Assembly: GCA_041748555.1 (NCBI GenBank)
Contig: JBGTDA010000171.1
Location: 1 to 64,000 of the forward strand
Source: Rhodonellum sp041748555
GTDB taxonomy: Bacteria > Bacteroidota > Bacteroidia > Cytophagales > Cyclobacteriaceae
DNA: 64,000 bases
Direction: 5' to 3'
Shown here: positions 25,247-32,629 of the stretch, one piece after another
Numbering within the stretch: position 1 is the first letter of the stretch
Layout of the letters: each line of letters starts with the position of its first letter
Notes under the pieces: model-generated
What the model was told of the DNA's origin: nothing
The model's database searches: none
The model's input: only the letters and a program-made list of their open reading frames with translations
Program-made: the position numbers and the translations under genes

Positions 25247-25822
25247 TATGTTTCCCGTCTCCTGCATCCAGTTTTTCATCATCCGGACACCGTTTTCTGT
25301 CAGCACGCTTTCGGGGTGGAACTGTAAGCCGCGTACTTTCTTGCTTTTATGCCTCACACCCATAATCTGTCCATCGGGTGTCCGGGCGATAATTTCCAGT
25401 TGGGGGGATAGTGTTTGCTCATTGATCACCCAGGAATGGTAGCGACCGATTTTAAATGTATCGGGAATGCCGTGAAAAAGCAAATCTTCTTTAACCTTCA
25501 CTTCTGAGGCCAGTCCATGTACTACTTCCGAAAGGTTGATAAGGTCCCCTCCAAAAGCCTCTCCTATTGCCTGATGTCCCAGACAGATGCCCAGGATATC
25601 TTTTGATCCGGAATATTTTTTCAGAAGTTCGGGCATTATGCCTGCCTCTGAAGGAACACCCGGTCCCGGTGAAAGGAGTATCTTATCATAATGATCAACG
25701 TCTTTTAAGCTGATTTTATCATTTCTGAAGATATCCATCTGACTTCCATACCCAAGTTCCCGGATGATATACACCAGATTGTAAGTAAATGAATCGTAAT
25801 TATCGAGTACCAATATTTTCAT
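25232..25822 (-). CDS. trpG: anthranilate synthase, glutamine amidotransferase component
   Basis: The 196-residue class I glutaminase feeds ammonia to TrpE. Catalytic C80 is in ILGICLGHQAIGE, with H169 and E171 in LQFHPESVLTENG; the D-N-Y-D-S-F-T-Y-N start and LLSPGPGVPSEAG are typical. The last few residues are encoded by an intergenic-type repeat, so the C-terminus seems to have been rewritten. Upstream, a four-helix-bundle gene separates it from trpE, its complex partner, by about 0.5 kb, which may alter the ratio of the two subunits. Confidence 0.96.
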   Translation of the reverse strand: MKILVLDNYDSFTYNLVYIIRELGYGSQMDIFRNDKISLKDVDHYDKILLSPGPGVPSEAGIMPELLKKYSGSKDILGICLGHQAIGEAFGGDLINLSEVVHGLASEVKVKEDLLFHGIPDTFKIGRYHSWVINEQTLSPQLEIIARTPDGQIMGVRHKSKKVRGLQFHPESVLTENGVRMMKNWMQETGNIRYEM

Positions 25823-25832
25823 GATGGGTTAA

Positions 25833-25862
25833 AAGGTTTCAAAGTTGCAAGGTATTGAAAGG
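25833..25862. repeat. left arm of inverted degenerate repeats around the four-helix-bundle gene
   Basis: AAGGTTTCAAAGTT (25833-25846) matches 13 of 14 nt of the reverse complement of 26293-26306; further AAGGTATTGAAAGGTT words follow up to the end of the gene. In RNA the two arms could pair and present the gene on a long stem. Confidence 0.7.
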
Positions 25863-26246
25863 TTATGCGGGGCTTTGTATTTGATGATTTTTAAGGTAGT
25901 TGATGAACGCTTTTATTTTTTTGGAAAGAATTATTAGTTCTTTTCTTAATTTTAAATATTCTTCTTTATTAACCCTGCCTGACTGAACTAAAACAGCCAA
26001 TTGACTCCTAACCTCGCCCGCTGAACCTTTAGAATAATAGAGGAATCTGACAAACACTTTGTTATTATTATATTCAAATCCTTCGGCAATGTTGTTGGAA
26101 ATGGAAACAGCTGCAGCAATTATTTGATCCCTGGATTTATAATCGTGTTTTAGAGGGATTAGATCTGAAATTCTATAAATCTCCACAGCCAATCTGACTG
26201 CTTCCTTCCAAATATTTAAATCCTCAAAAGCTTCTATTTTCGCCAT
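25863..26246 (-). CDS. four-helix-bundle protein (S23/IVS-type) inserted in the trp operon
   Basis: The 127-residue all-helical protein belongs to the four-helix-bundle family first known from intervening sequences of 23S rRNA genes and related to the Avd accessory protein of diversity-generating retroelements. Diagnostic features: FEDLNIWKEAVRLAVEIY at the start, R-D-Q-I-I-A-A-A-V-S-I-S-N-N-I-A-E-G-F in the middle, and F-L-Y-Y-S-K-G-S-A-G-E-V-R-S-Q-L. It sits between trpE and trpG in the same orientation, flanked by inverted degenerate repeats (25833-25862 and 26289-26329), as an insertion would be. Family members are thought to bind nucleic acid; function outside rRNA is unknown. No nearby reverse transcriptase or variable repeat suggests a retroelement. 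Confidence 0.87.
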   Translation of the reverse strand: MAKIEAFEDLNIWKEAVRLAVEIYRISDLIPLKHDYKSRDQIIAAAVSISNNIAEGFEYNNNKVFVRFLYYSKGSAGEVRSQLAVLVQSGRVNKEEYLKLRKELIILSKKIKAFINYLKNHQIQSPA

Positions 26247-26288
26247 AATTTTTATAATTCTAAACTCATCGACTATAATCTACCAACA

Positions 26289-26329
26289 TTGAAACTTTAA
26301 AACCTTCAAACCTCAAAATCCTTAAATCT
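26289..26329. repeat. right arm of inverted degenerate repeats around the four-helix-bundle gene
   Basis: A run of words such as AAACTTTAAAACCTTCAAACC ends beside the trpE stop at 26322. AACTTTAAAACCTT (26293-26306) is the partner of the left arm. The run reaches the trpE stop codon, so the insertion lies exactly at the gene end. Confidence 0.7.
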
Positions 26330-27737
26330 CAGTTGCAGCCTTCAGCGCTACTCTTAAGGCCTCAAGCTTATTGGTGACTTCCTGAAGCTCTGACTGAATA
26401 GAGGATTTTGCGACAACTCCCGCCCCTGCCTGAAAACGCAGCCGGTTGTTTTCAGAAACAAATGACCTGATAAGAATAGCATGATTGAAATCACCATTGA
26501 AACCAAGGTAACCGATGGCTCCACCGTAGAACTTCCGGGAAGTATTTTCCAATCCGTCTATCAATTCCATGGCACGGTATTTTGGAGCGCCGGAAAGTGT
26601 GCCCGCCGGAAAAGTGTCGGCGACAAGCTGTAGCGGATTGGCGTCTTCAGGAAGCACACCCGATACTTTTGAAACCAAATGGATGACGTGGGAATAGTAC
26701 TGGATTTCCTTGAAGACTTCCACTTTTACTTTTTCAGAAGAACGGCTAAGGTCATTCCTTGCCAGATCCACCAGCATTACATGTTCTGAATTTTCTTTGG
26801 GATCATCATAAAGTTTCAGTGCCAGATTCGCATCTGCCTGATCATTACCGGTACGTTTGAAAGTTCCTGCTATGGGGTAGATGGTGGCTTTGTGGTTTTT
26901 TACCACGATCTGCGCTTCGGGTGAACTACCGAATACTTTAAAAGAACCATAATCAAAATAAAAGAGATAAGGGGAAGGATTGACTGATCTCAACGCCCGA
27001 TACACATTAAATTCATCCCCTTTGAATGTCGTAGTGTAATTTCTGGAAAGTACAATCTGAAAAACATCACCTTTAAAACAATGTTCCTGACCCTTCTTTA
27101 GGATGTCCAAAAATTCTTCATCGGTATAATTTGAGACTTCATCACCTATCAGTTTGAAAGAATAGGAAGGAATATTTTTGTTGTTCAGAAGGGTTTCCAA
27201 CTGTGACAGATTATCTTCCTGCTCCGCTCCTTCCACCTGATGATCAAAAATATACATCTCGTTTTTAAAATGATCGACCACAATCACATTCCTATAAACC
27301 GAATAATGCATCATAGGAACGCCGTTGTTTTCTGTTTTGGACAGACTGATATCCTCAAAATGAGCTACGGAATCATATTGCATGTAACCAAAAAGGCCAT
27401 TGCTGATGAATTTATAGTCGATTTTATCATCCTTAAACCTTGATGAAAAATCCCGCAGCAGGTCTATTAATTTCATATCCTTTTCCACAGGGAAATTATT
27501 AATCTTGCCGTAAGGCAATTCCTCTATTATGTTTTTTCCATTAAAAGAAAATGAAGCCAAAGGATTGAAACAAATATAGGAATAACTGTTTTCATGCCCG
27601 TGATAATCAGAACTTTCCAAAAGAATCGGATTTGCAAAACGATCCCTGATCTGAAGATAAATACTCACAGGAGTAATGGTATCTGCCAATAATTTCTTAT
27701 GGCGGGTAGTGATTTTATATTTCTCTCTCTGATTCAT
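26322..27737 (-). CDS. trpE: anthranilate synthase component I
   Basis: The 471-residue chorismate-utilising enzyme makes anthranilate with TrpG. The C-terminal catalytic domain shows FQIVLSRNY, GSSPE, PIAGTFKRTG, D-L-A-R-N-D-L, H-L-V-S-K-V-S-G, and F-P-A-G-T-L-S-G-A-P-K. The N-terminal LLESSDYHGHENSYSYICF carries the L-L-E-S feedback-inhibition motif for Trp binding. The longest frame opens with TTG 27761 inside the attenuator T-tract; ATG 27737 (MNQREKYKIT) is preferred. It is the first structural gene after leader peptide and attenuator. Confidence 0.96.
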   Translation of the reverse strand: MNQREKYKITTRHKKLLADTITPVSIYLQIRDRFANPILLESSDYHGHENSYSYICFNPLASFSFNGKNIIEELPYGKINNFPVEKDMKLIDLLRDFSSRFKDDKIDYKFISNGLFGYMQYDSVAHFEDISLSKTENNGVPMMHYSVYRNVIVVDHFKNEMYIFDHQVEGAEQEDNLSQLETLLNNKNIPSYSFKLIGDEVSNYTDEEFLDILKKGQEHCFKGDVFQIVLSRNYTTTFKGDEFNVYRALRSVNPSPYLFYFDYGSFKVFGSSPEAQIVVKNHKATIYPIAGTFKRTGNDQADANLALKLYDDPKENSEHVMLVDLARNDLSRSSEKVKVEVFKEIQYYSHVIHLVSKVSGVLPEDANPLQLVADTFPAGTLSGAPKYRAMELIDGLENTSRKFYGGAIGYLGFNGDFNHAILIRSFVSENNRLRFQAGAGVVAKSSIQSELQEVTNKLEALRVALKAATEI

Positions 27738-27757
27738 TGTTGATCTGGATTTTGGGA

Positions 27758-27794
27758 ACAAAAAAAGGCTTGCCAGGGAAAACCGGCAAGCCTT
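27758..27794 (-). terminator. trp attenuator (transcription terminator)
   Basis: On the minus strand AAGGCTTGCC (27794-27785) pairs perfectly with GGCAAGCCTT (27774-27765), with a 10-nt loop and then a run of T. It lies between the leader peptide and trpE, the position expected for a Trp-controlled attenuator: high charged tRNA-Trp lets the ribosome finish the leader and the terminator form. Confidence 0.88.
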
Positions 27795-27818
27795 GATGTA
27801 TCTTTAACAATACTCAAA

Positions 27819-27896
27819 TCAGGCAATAGCTGTCAGTCTTTCCTGGAAAAGAAAAAGATTGTGCCACCACCAATATTGCGCTTGTTTGTTTTTCAT
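27819..27896 (-). CDS. trpL: trp operon leader peptide with three consecutive Trp codons
   Basis: A 25-codon ORF beginning M-K-N-K-Q-A-Q-Y-W-W-W-H-N is read from ATG 27896 to TGA 27819. The three Trp codons occupy 27864-27872. Such a run by chance in a 25-codon frame between a promoter-like site and a terminator is very unlikely, so this is an attenuation leader. Stalling at the Trp codons would free upstream leader RNA to form an antiterminator; I could not define that alternative pairing with confidence. It regulates trpE through the DAHP synthase gene. Confidence 0.88.
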   Translation of the reverse strand: MKNKQAQYWWWHNLFLFQERLTAIA

Positions 27897-27909
27897 AATT
27901 TTAATGAGA

Positions 27910-27917
27910 CAAATATA
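27910..27917 (-). promoter_or_regulatory. trp operon promoter, -7 element
   Basis: TATATTTG on the minus strand matches the Bacteroidota -7 element TAnnTTTG, placed 14 nt before the leader-peptide ATG. No convincing TTG -33 element was found at the usual spacing, so the start site is approximate. Confidence 0.5.
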
Positions 27918-27990
27918 GAGATGCATTTTCTTTAATAAAAAATTATTCCAAAAAATTAAAATTTAATTTTGGCCACTAATCCTTTGCGTT

Positions 27991-28221
27991 ATGGAAACTA
28001 AACTACCTGATTATTATAAACGAGTGTATGAGGATTACAAGGTTTTGGTGAAGGTGTTCCCGAGTGATTTCGCCGGAACTGAGTTGATCATCCATCCGGA
28101 TGGAAAAGTAGAGAGGACTGAAATGGTTTTTGATGATGAAATTTACGATGATCTGGCAGTGGATGAATTTCAAAAATGCAGTCCTATGGAATTCAACCTC
28201 TACCTAAAGGGATTTGGTTGA
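27991..28221 (+). CDS. small conserved-looking acidic protein, function unknown
   Basis: The 76-residue protein begins METKLPDYYKRVYEDYKVLV. It is soluble, acidic and has no signal or membrane segment. The pattern F-x-G-T-E-L-I-I-H-P-D-G-K-V-E suggests one compact beta-hairpin domain; I recall similar short proteins in Cytophagales but no named family. It diverges from the trp operon across a 95-nt gap and ends before a strong bidirectional terminator. The ATG at 27991 is the only reasonable start. Confidence 0.6.
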   Translation: METKLPDYYKRVYEDYKVLVKVFPSDFAGTELIIHPDGKVERTEMVFDDEIYDDLAVDEFQKCSPMEFNLYLKGFG

Positions 28222-28320
28222 AGAAAACGGCTTAAGAAACCTTCTGGTTTTTCTCTATTATCCTATCTCTTCGTTGTTAAAATGTTTGTGAGTATATTTT
28301 TGAAGTACCTTAAAATAAAA

Positions 28321-28360
28321 ACAGACCCCGAAAATGATAATTTTCGGGGTCTGTTTTTTT
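28321..28360. terminator. bidirectional intrinsic terminator
   Basis: ACAGACCCCGAAAA (28321-28334) pairs perfectly with TTTTCGGGGTCTGT (28341-28354) over a 6-nt loop, with A-rich and T-rich flanks. It serves both the small protein at 27991-28221 and the convergent lipoprotein gene. Confidence 0.92.
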
Positions 28361-28418
28361 CAATTAAATAACGCAGATTAATTATAATCCAATCATGGCG
28401 AAGTCTACAAGAAATTGG

Positions 28419-28712
28419 TTATTCATTGTTGCCATCACGTGGTTGTGTAGGCGGAGCCCAAGCCGGAACAAGCTCTTTTTCTTCAGCTTTTACTAATACC
28501 CCGTCCTGAAATGTGGCAAGAATATAAAATCTATCATCACGATTTACTCTATAAGTCTTGGAATTTCCATCCAAAGTACTGATGACAGCGTTTCTGTTCT
28601 GTCTCAAAAATTGACTTTCTGTCATCCCCTGCTGTACATCCTGTCTTGGCAAGAATAGCGCACAGGAACTTAATAATAAGGATATTAGGAATATAAGTGT
28701 ATAATTTTTCAT
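28419..28712 (-). CDS. small lipoprotein, BamE/SmpA-like fragment
   Basis: The 97-residue protein has an N-terminal signal ending in lipobox L-L-S-S-C (Cys 17), so it is probably a membrane-anchored lipoprotein. GMTESQFLRQN resembles the G-M-T-x-x-x-V motif that opens the BamE/SmpA fold, and the following beta strands (KTYRVNRDDRFYILATFQDG) fit that small domain. The tail is Pro-rich. It stands alone between the bidirectional terminator and the SRP RNA promoter region. Assignment to the fold is inference. Confidence 0.65.
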   Translation of the reverse strand: MKNYTLIFLISLLLSSCALFLPRQDVQQGMTESQFLRQNRNAVISTLDGNSKTYRVNRDDRFYILATFQDGVLVKAEEKELVPAWAPPTQPRDGNNE

Positions 28713-28816
28713 GGTATATGCTATTTATTTTGAATAAAATCTGGCAAATACTTTGCCATAATTTTACTTAATGAATACGATTCCCTGAATTTTAACGGGT
28801 AATTAGCTTTTTGTTT

Positions 28817-28847
28817 TTTGTATTGGAAAATTTTTGCAGTACATTTG
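28817..28847 (+). promoter_or_regulatory. SRP RNA promoter
   Basis: TTTG at 28817-28820, exactly 19 nt, then TACATTTG at 28840-28847: a full match to the Bacteroidota consensus. The RNA is expected to begin 5-8 nt later. Confidence 0.85.
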
Positions 28848-28852
28848 TGGCT

Positions 28853-28941
28853 AGCGGCACGACCAGCTCCTGCTGAATCCCCCAGGTCCGGAAGGAAGCA
28901 AGGGTAAGCGGTTGTAGCGGTGCGATGCCGCTTCTTTTTTT
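28853..28941 (+). ncRNA. ffs: signal recognition particle RNA, small bacterial type (4.5S)
   Basis: The diagnostic apical element CAGGTCCGGAAGGAAGCA spans 28883-28900, with its flanking asymmetric-loop strands. The terminal helix is closed by GCGGCA (28854-28859) with TGCCGC (28926-28931), followed by a T-run that ends transcription. About 85-90 nt is normal for the Alu-less bacterial form. A consensus promoter lies directly upstream. The RNA pairs with Ffh to target membrane proteins. Confidence 0.95.
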
Positions 28942-28965
28942 CCTTCCAATTTCTGTTTTATCTTC

Positions 28966-28973
28966 TAACTTTG
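28966..28973 (+). promoter_or_regulatory. probable promoter -7 element before the aldolase gene
   Basis: TAACTTTG fits TAnnTTTG and lies 40 nt before the ATG at 29013, after the SRP RNA terminator. The -33 region is not convincing. Confidence 0.4.
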
Positions 28974-29012
28974 TTTTTTCCAATCCAATTTTAATCCTAA
29001 AACATATATACA

Positions 29013-29672
29013 ATGAAATTCTTTATTGATACTGCAAATCTTGACGAAATCAGAGAAGCCTATGAGCTTGGAGTTTTGGATGGTGTGACTACCAATCCCT
29101 CACTTATGGCAAAAGAAGGGATCAGTGGTGAGGAAAGCGTAAAAGCCCATTATAAATCAATCTGTGATATAGTTGACGGCAACGTAAGTGCGGAGGTAAT
29201 TTCAACTGACCTTGAAGGGATGATCAGGGAAGGTCATGAATTGGCGAAAATTGATGATAAAATTGTCGTGAAAATCCCGATGATCCGAGAAGGTGTGAAA
29301 GCCATCAAATATTTCAACAGCGAAGGTATACGTACCAACTGTACCCTTGTTTTTTCTGCAGGTCAGGCTATTTTGGCCGCCAAAGCAGGGGCCAGCTATC
29401 TTTCCCCGTTTATCGGGAGATTGGATGACATCTCCTATGACGGGCTGGAGCTTATTCAGCAGATCGTAAATATTTATCATACCTATGGATTTGAAACCGA
29501 GGTGTTGGCAGCTTCTGTAAGACATAGCATGCACCTGATCAAATGTGCCGAGATCGGTGCGGATGTGGTAACCTGTCCTTTGAAAGTCATCACCGGACTA
29601 TTGAAACATCCATTGACAGATTCAGGATTGGCAACTTTCCTTGCTGACCACGCCAAAGGAACCGGGAAATAA
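29013..29672 (+). CDS. fsa: transaldolase-like fructose-6-phosphate aldolase
   Basis: The 219-residue single-domain (beta/alpha)8 protein belongs to the small transaldolase (TalC/MipB/FSA) group. The Schiff-base lysine is K87 in VVKIPM. MKFFIDTANLDEI at the start, VTTNPSLMAKEG near 25, SPFIGRLDD and the C-terminal T-C-P-L family strand are conserved. Members act either as transaldolase in the pentose phosphate pathway or as fructose-6-phosphate aldolase; sequence reading alone does not separate them. The gene appears to have its own promoter after the SRP RNA. Confidence 0.93.
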   Translation: MKFFIDTANLDEIREAYELGVLDGVTTNPSLMAKEGISGEESVKAHYKSICDIVDGNVSAEVISTDLEGMIREGHELAKIDDKIVVKIPMIREGVKAIKYFNSEGIRTNCTLVFSAGQAILAAKAGASYLSPFIGRLDDISYDGLELIQQIVNIYHTYGFETEVLAASVRHSMHLIKCAEIGADVVTCPLKVITGLLKHPLTDSGLATFLADHAKGTGK

Positions 29673-29760
29673 TCCGGCTATTCCTATCCCTCCAATTCAC
29701 ATTTATGTTTGTTGAAACACAAATTCCTTCGATAAATTCGTTAAAAATTAAAGTTTCGGT

Positions 29761-29964
29761 ATGTACATCATAAAAGTAAAAGGCAAGGCCAAAATCCCTG
29801 ATTATATTCAGATCAGGGACGGAAATTTTGTCTTGGTGGCCTACTTCCGGGCAGATAGGCCGATGAAGAAAATGGAAAAGTTTGGATTGGAAGGAAAAGA
29901 AGAGGCATTGGAAGCATTGATCAATGAATTGCCTTTTGGTAAATTGCAAAAACTAGAAATATAG
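29761..29964 (+). CDS. small protein of unknown function preceding ftsE
   Basis: The 67-residue protein (MYIIKVKGKAKIPDYIQIRD onward) is soluble and basic. It has a predicted beta-beta-beta-alpha order, and its stop codon directly abuts the ftsE-like ATG at 29965. That spacing suggests cotranscription and perhaps translational coupling. It has no signal peptide or known motif. I believe similar proteins sit beside ftsE in Cytophagales, but cannot name a family. Confidence 0.6.
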   Translation: MYIIKVKGKAKIPDYIQIRDGNFVLVAYFRADRPMKKMEKFGLEGKEEALEALINELPFGKLQKLEI

Positions 29965-30675
29965 ATGGAATTTGTAAATGAACCCGTAATCAGAGTACAG
30001 GATACCTGTATTTTTCAAGGACTGAATGCCATCGTGCAGGACGTCAATTTCACTATTGCAAAAGACGAATTTGTATTTCTGATAGGAAGAACGGGGAGTG
30101 GCAAAAGTTCCCTGCTCAAAACCCTCTACGGTGATCTGAAACTTAAAATTGGCGAGGTTGAAGTTGTAGGTTACAATTTGGGCAAGATCAAAAGGAATGA
30201 AATCCCCTATCTCCGAAGGAAACTGGGCATTGTTTTTCAGGATTTTCAACTTTTTCCCGACAGGACCATCGCCGAAAATCTCTTTTTTGTCATGAAAGCC
30301 ACCGGTTGGAAGGACAAAATGGAGATGAAAAGCAGAATGGCGGAGGTATTGATGCAGGTGGGACTCGGAGATTCCGCCACCAAAATGCCACATCAACTAT
30401 CGGGAGGCGAGCAGCAACGAGTCGTTATTGCGCGGGCTTTGATCAATAAACCATCCATTGTGTTGGCAGATGAGCCCACAGGGAATCTTGATCCAGAGGT
30501 TGCTGACGGAGTGTTCAAACTGTTTCAGGAAATCAACAAGCAGGGAACAGCCATTTTGATGGCCACGCACAACCATGATCTTTTAAGAAAATATCCCTAT
30601 CGGGTTCTAAAATGTGAAAAGGGAAAATTACTTGACAGCAAAACATCCCACATCTCCATCAGCACCGCTCTTTGA
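29965..30675 (+). CDS. ftsE: cell-division ABC ATPase FtsE-like
   Basis: The 236-residue nucleotide-binding protein has Walker A GRTGSGKSS at 41-49, Q-loop VFQDFQLFPDRT, signature LSGGEQQR, Walker B IVLADEPTGNLDPE and H-loop MATHNHDLL. The F-x-D-F-Q-L-F/L-x-D-R-T element after the Q-loop is typical of FtsE. Its partner FtsX is found at 37619-38509, so the pair is separated here by about 7 kb rather than being adjacent. The complex activates peptidoglycan hydrolysis at the septum. It could instead be a LolD-type ATPase; the FtsE pattern is the better fit. Confidence 0.87.
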   Translation: MEFVNEPVIRVQDTCIFQGLNAIVQDVNFTIAKDEFVFLIGRTGSGKSSLLKTLYGDLKLKIGEVEVVGYNLGKIKRNEIPYLRRKLGIVFQDFQLFPDRTIAENLFFVMKATGWKDKMEMKSRMAEVLMQVGLGDSATKMPHQLSGGEQQRVVIARALINKPSIVLADEPTGNLDPEVADGVFKLFQEINKQGTAILMATHNHDLLRKYPYRVLKCEKGKLLDSKTSHISISTAL

Positions 30676-30805
30676 GTTAATATAAAGAATCACTAAAATA
30701 CGCAGTGAATATTTAAGCCCATATTCAACTTTTTTGCATCCCGATTGCGTTATTGATAAAGTTCCTGAGCATTAACCATTTATATTTCAGAAAATAAATT
30801 TTATT

Positions 30806-32215
30806 ATGAAATTTCAGTTTAAGAATTCTATTCCAGCCCTTTTATTGGTGACATTGACGCTGGGATTTTCCGGCTGTAGGGATAAAGAAGATGAAACACC
30901 TGTTTTGTCGGGAAATGCAGCCGTTAACCAATGGATTCAGGATGTGATGAATCAGGTATATTATTGGCTGGATGATATGAGAACGCCCATTGCATTGGAT
31001 TCAGATCCTGAAGATTTTTTTGAATCCCTGTTATTCAGGCCAACAGACAGGTTTTCTGTAATTTATCCGGATTATCAGGAATTGATAAACCAGCTTCAGG
31101 GGATACAAAAAGAAGCGGGTTATGAATACAGCTTGGTCAGGGAAAGCAATACAAGTGATAATGTTTTGGGCTTTGTCACTTATATTAAAAGGGGTACTCC
31201 GGCTTTTCAAAATGATGTGCGAAGAGGAGACATCATCAGGCAAATCAATGGACAAACCCTTAACCTAACCAATTACCAAACCCTCTTGGGTCAGATCGGT
31301 GATCCTCATTCCATTACCGTTTTCAGGTATAACGATAGCAACGAAGCCTACGAAGAGCTTGCTCCTATAAGTTTGGAAACAACGACTGTTTCCGAAAACC
31401 CAAACTTTCTGGATTCGGTTTACACCATAGGCAACCAAAAAATAGGTTACGTGGTTTATCATTTTTTTGCTCCCGGAGTGGATGGACAGCCCACCCGATA
31501 TGACGATGAAATGGATGAAATATTCGGACAGTTCAAAGCCGAAGGCATCAATCATCTTATTGTCGATTTCAGGTACAACAGTGGTGGATATGTTTCCAGT
31601 GCCATTAACCTAGCCAGTCTGATCGCTCCAAACGTAAGCACCACCGATATTTTTTCCAAAACAAAATACAACAGCTTTCTGATGGAATTTGATGAATTCA
31701 AGGACAATAAAACACCATTTAAAAGCAAAGTACAAAACCTTGGATCAACACTAACAGGCAATAAAATTTATATACTCACCTCCGGAAGAACTGCTTCAGC
31801 CAGTGAGCTCATCATTAATGGCTTAAAGCCTTATATGGATATTGTGTTGATTGGTGACAAAACTGTAGGAAAAAATGTAGGTTCTGTGCCTTTGGAAGAC
31901 GAAGAAAATCCCCAAAACAACTATGGCCTGCTCCCTATTGTATCAAGGAGCTTCAACAGTTTGGATCAGTCGGATTATGGTGAGGGATTTATTCCCAGCA
32001 TCATTTCAAATGAATTGAGTCAGCCTGTGTTGCTTCCTTTTGGAGACACCCGCGAGTACCTTTTGAACCTTGCCATCGGCCAGATCACCGGTCAACCCAT
32101 TGATGGAAGAATCAAACAGAGCCTGGTGGAAAGATCCGAGCTCGGAAGTTCGCTGGAAAACCACGTGAGGTATGGTAAGATGGTTGAGGACAAAAGCAGG
32201 TTTGAAAAGCGGTAA
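30806..32215 (+). CDS. S41 family peptidase lipoprotein with PDZ domain
   Basis: The 469-residue protein has a lipoprotein signal (lipobox G-F-S-G-C24), a short helical N-terminal domain (NQWIQDVMNQVYYWLDDM), a PDZ domain at about 110-195 (FVTYIKRGTPAFQNDVRRGD), and a C-terminal S41 protease domain. The catalytic region shows VDFRYNSGGYV, TSGRTASASE with the nucleophile Ser, and GDKTVGKNVG with the partner Lys. It is probably anchored in the periplasm or at the cell surface and cleaves C-terminal tails. It follows ftsE by 130 nt and may have its own promoter. Confidence 0.9.
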   Translation: MKFQFKNSIPALLLVTLTLGFSGCRDKEDETPVLSGNAAVNQWIQDVMNQVYYWLDDMRTPIALDSDPEDFFESLLFRPTDRFSVIYPDYQELINQLQGIQKEAGYEYSLVRESNTSDNVLGFVTYIKRGTPAFQNDVRRGDIIRQINGQTLNLTNYQTLLGQIGDPHSITVFRYNDSNEAYEELAPISLETTTVSENPNFLDSVYTIGNQKIGYVVYHFFAPGVDGQPTRYDDEMDEIFGQFKAEGINHLIVDFRYNSGGYVSSAINLASLIAPNVSTTDIFSKTKYNSFLMEFDEFKDNKTPFKSKVQNLGSTLTGNKIYILTSGRTASASELIINGLKPYMDIVLIGDKTVGKNVGSVPLEDEENPQNNYGLLPIVSRSFNSLDQSDYGEGFIPSIISNELSQPVLLPFGDTREYLLNLAIGQITGQPIDGRIKQSLVERSELGSSLENHVRYGKMVEDKSRFEKR

Positions 32216-32359
32216 TCAACCAACTTATTCTTTTGTTTTCCGCTGTTCGGGAAATTATCGCACAGAACAATTCTAACCACAAAACCCAAATTTGAATTAA
32301 CCTTTAGGGTTCTTTAAATCCTTAATTCGGATAAATGGTTACAGCATTGTTTCTCCAAC

Positions 32360-32383
32360 AGCCCACGACTGAAACCTTGGGCT
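32360..32383. repeat. short hairpin in a 414-nt gene-free gap
   Basis: AGCCCA (32360-32365) and TGGGCT (32378-32383) are inverted arms. The gap 32216-32629 also holds a copy of AATAGCGGATAT (32552-32563). It shows no supportable gene and may be the remnant of a mobile element. Confidence 0.35.
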
Positions 32384-32597
32384 ATTTTCAATAAAAACTA
32401 GGCAGTCGGAATCCTTCAAAGCTAATTGTTGGAAATCCTACTTCCTATCCCAATGTTTGAAAAAAAGACAAATTATGCATGCGGATTTGCCACTTAGAAG
32501 CAGCCAGAGATTTTTTAGCCATTTTCTTTGAAAGACTAAGGTGAATTGAATAATAGCGGATATTCATTATTTTTATCAGTTTTCAAATAGTTTCCAT

Positions 32598-32605
32598 TAG
32601 ATTTG
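32598..32605 (+). promoter_or_regulatory. probable -7 promoter element before the GNAT gene
   Basis: TAGATTTG matches TAnnTTTG and lies 25 nt before the ATG at 32630. Its presence favours the ATG over the TTG at 32603, which overlaps this element. Confidence 0.45.
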
Positions 32606-32629
32606 GAAAGAAACCTCAGCTCACACACT

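Noticed and set aside
25863..26246. Avd gene of a diversity-generating retroelement
   Set aside because: No reverse transcriptase, template repeat or variable target gene lies nearby; the only RT, at 211-1098, is group II intron type and 25 kb away.
27738..27761. TTG start for trpE
   Set aside because: The codon lies in the attenuator T-tract; ATG 27737 follows and fits the family.
28792..29013. Minus-strand frame of 73 codons
   Set aside because: It is antisense to the SRP RNA and its promoter, which explain the sequence fully.
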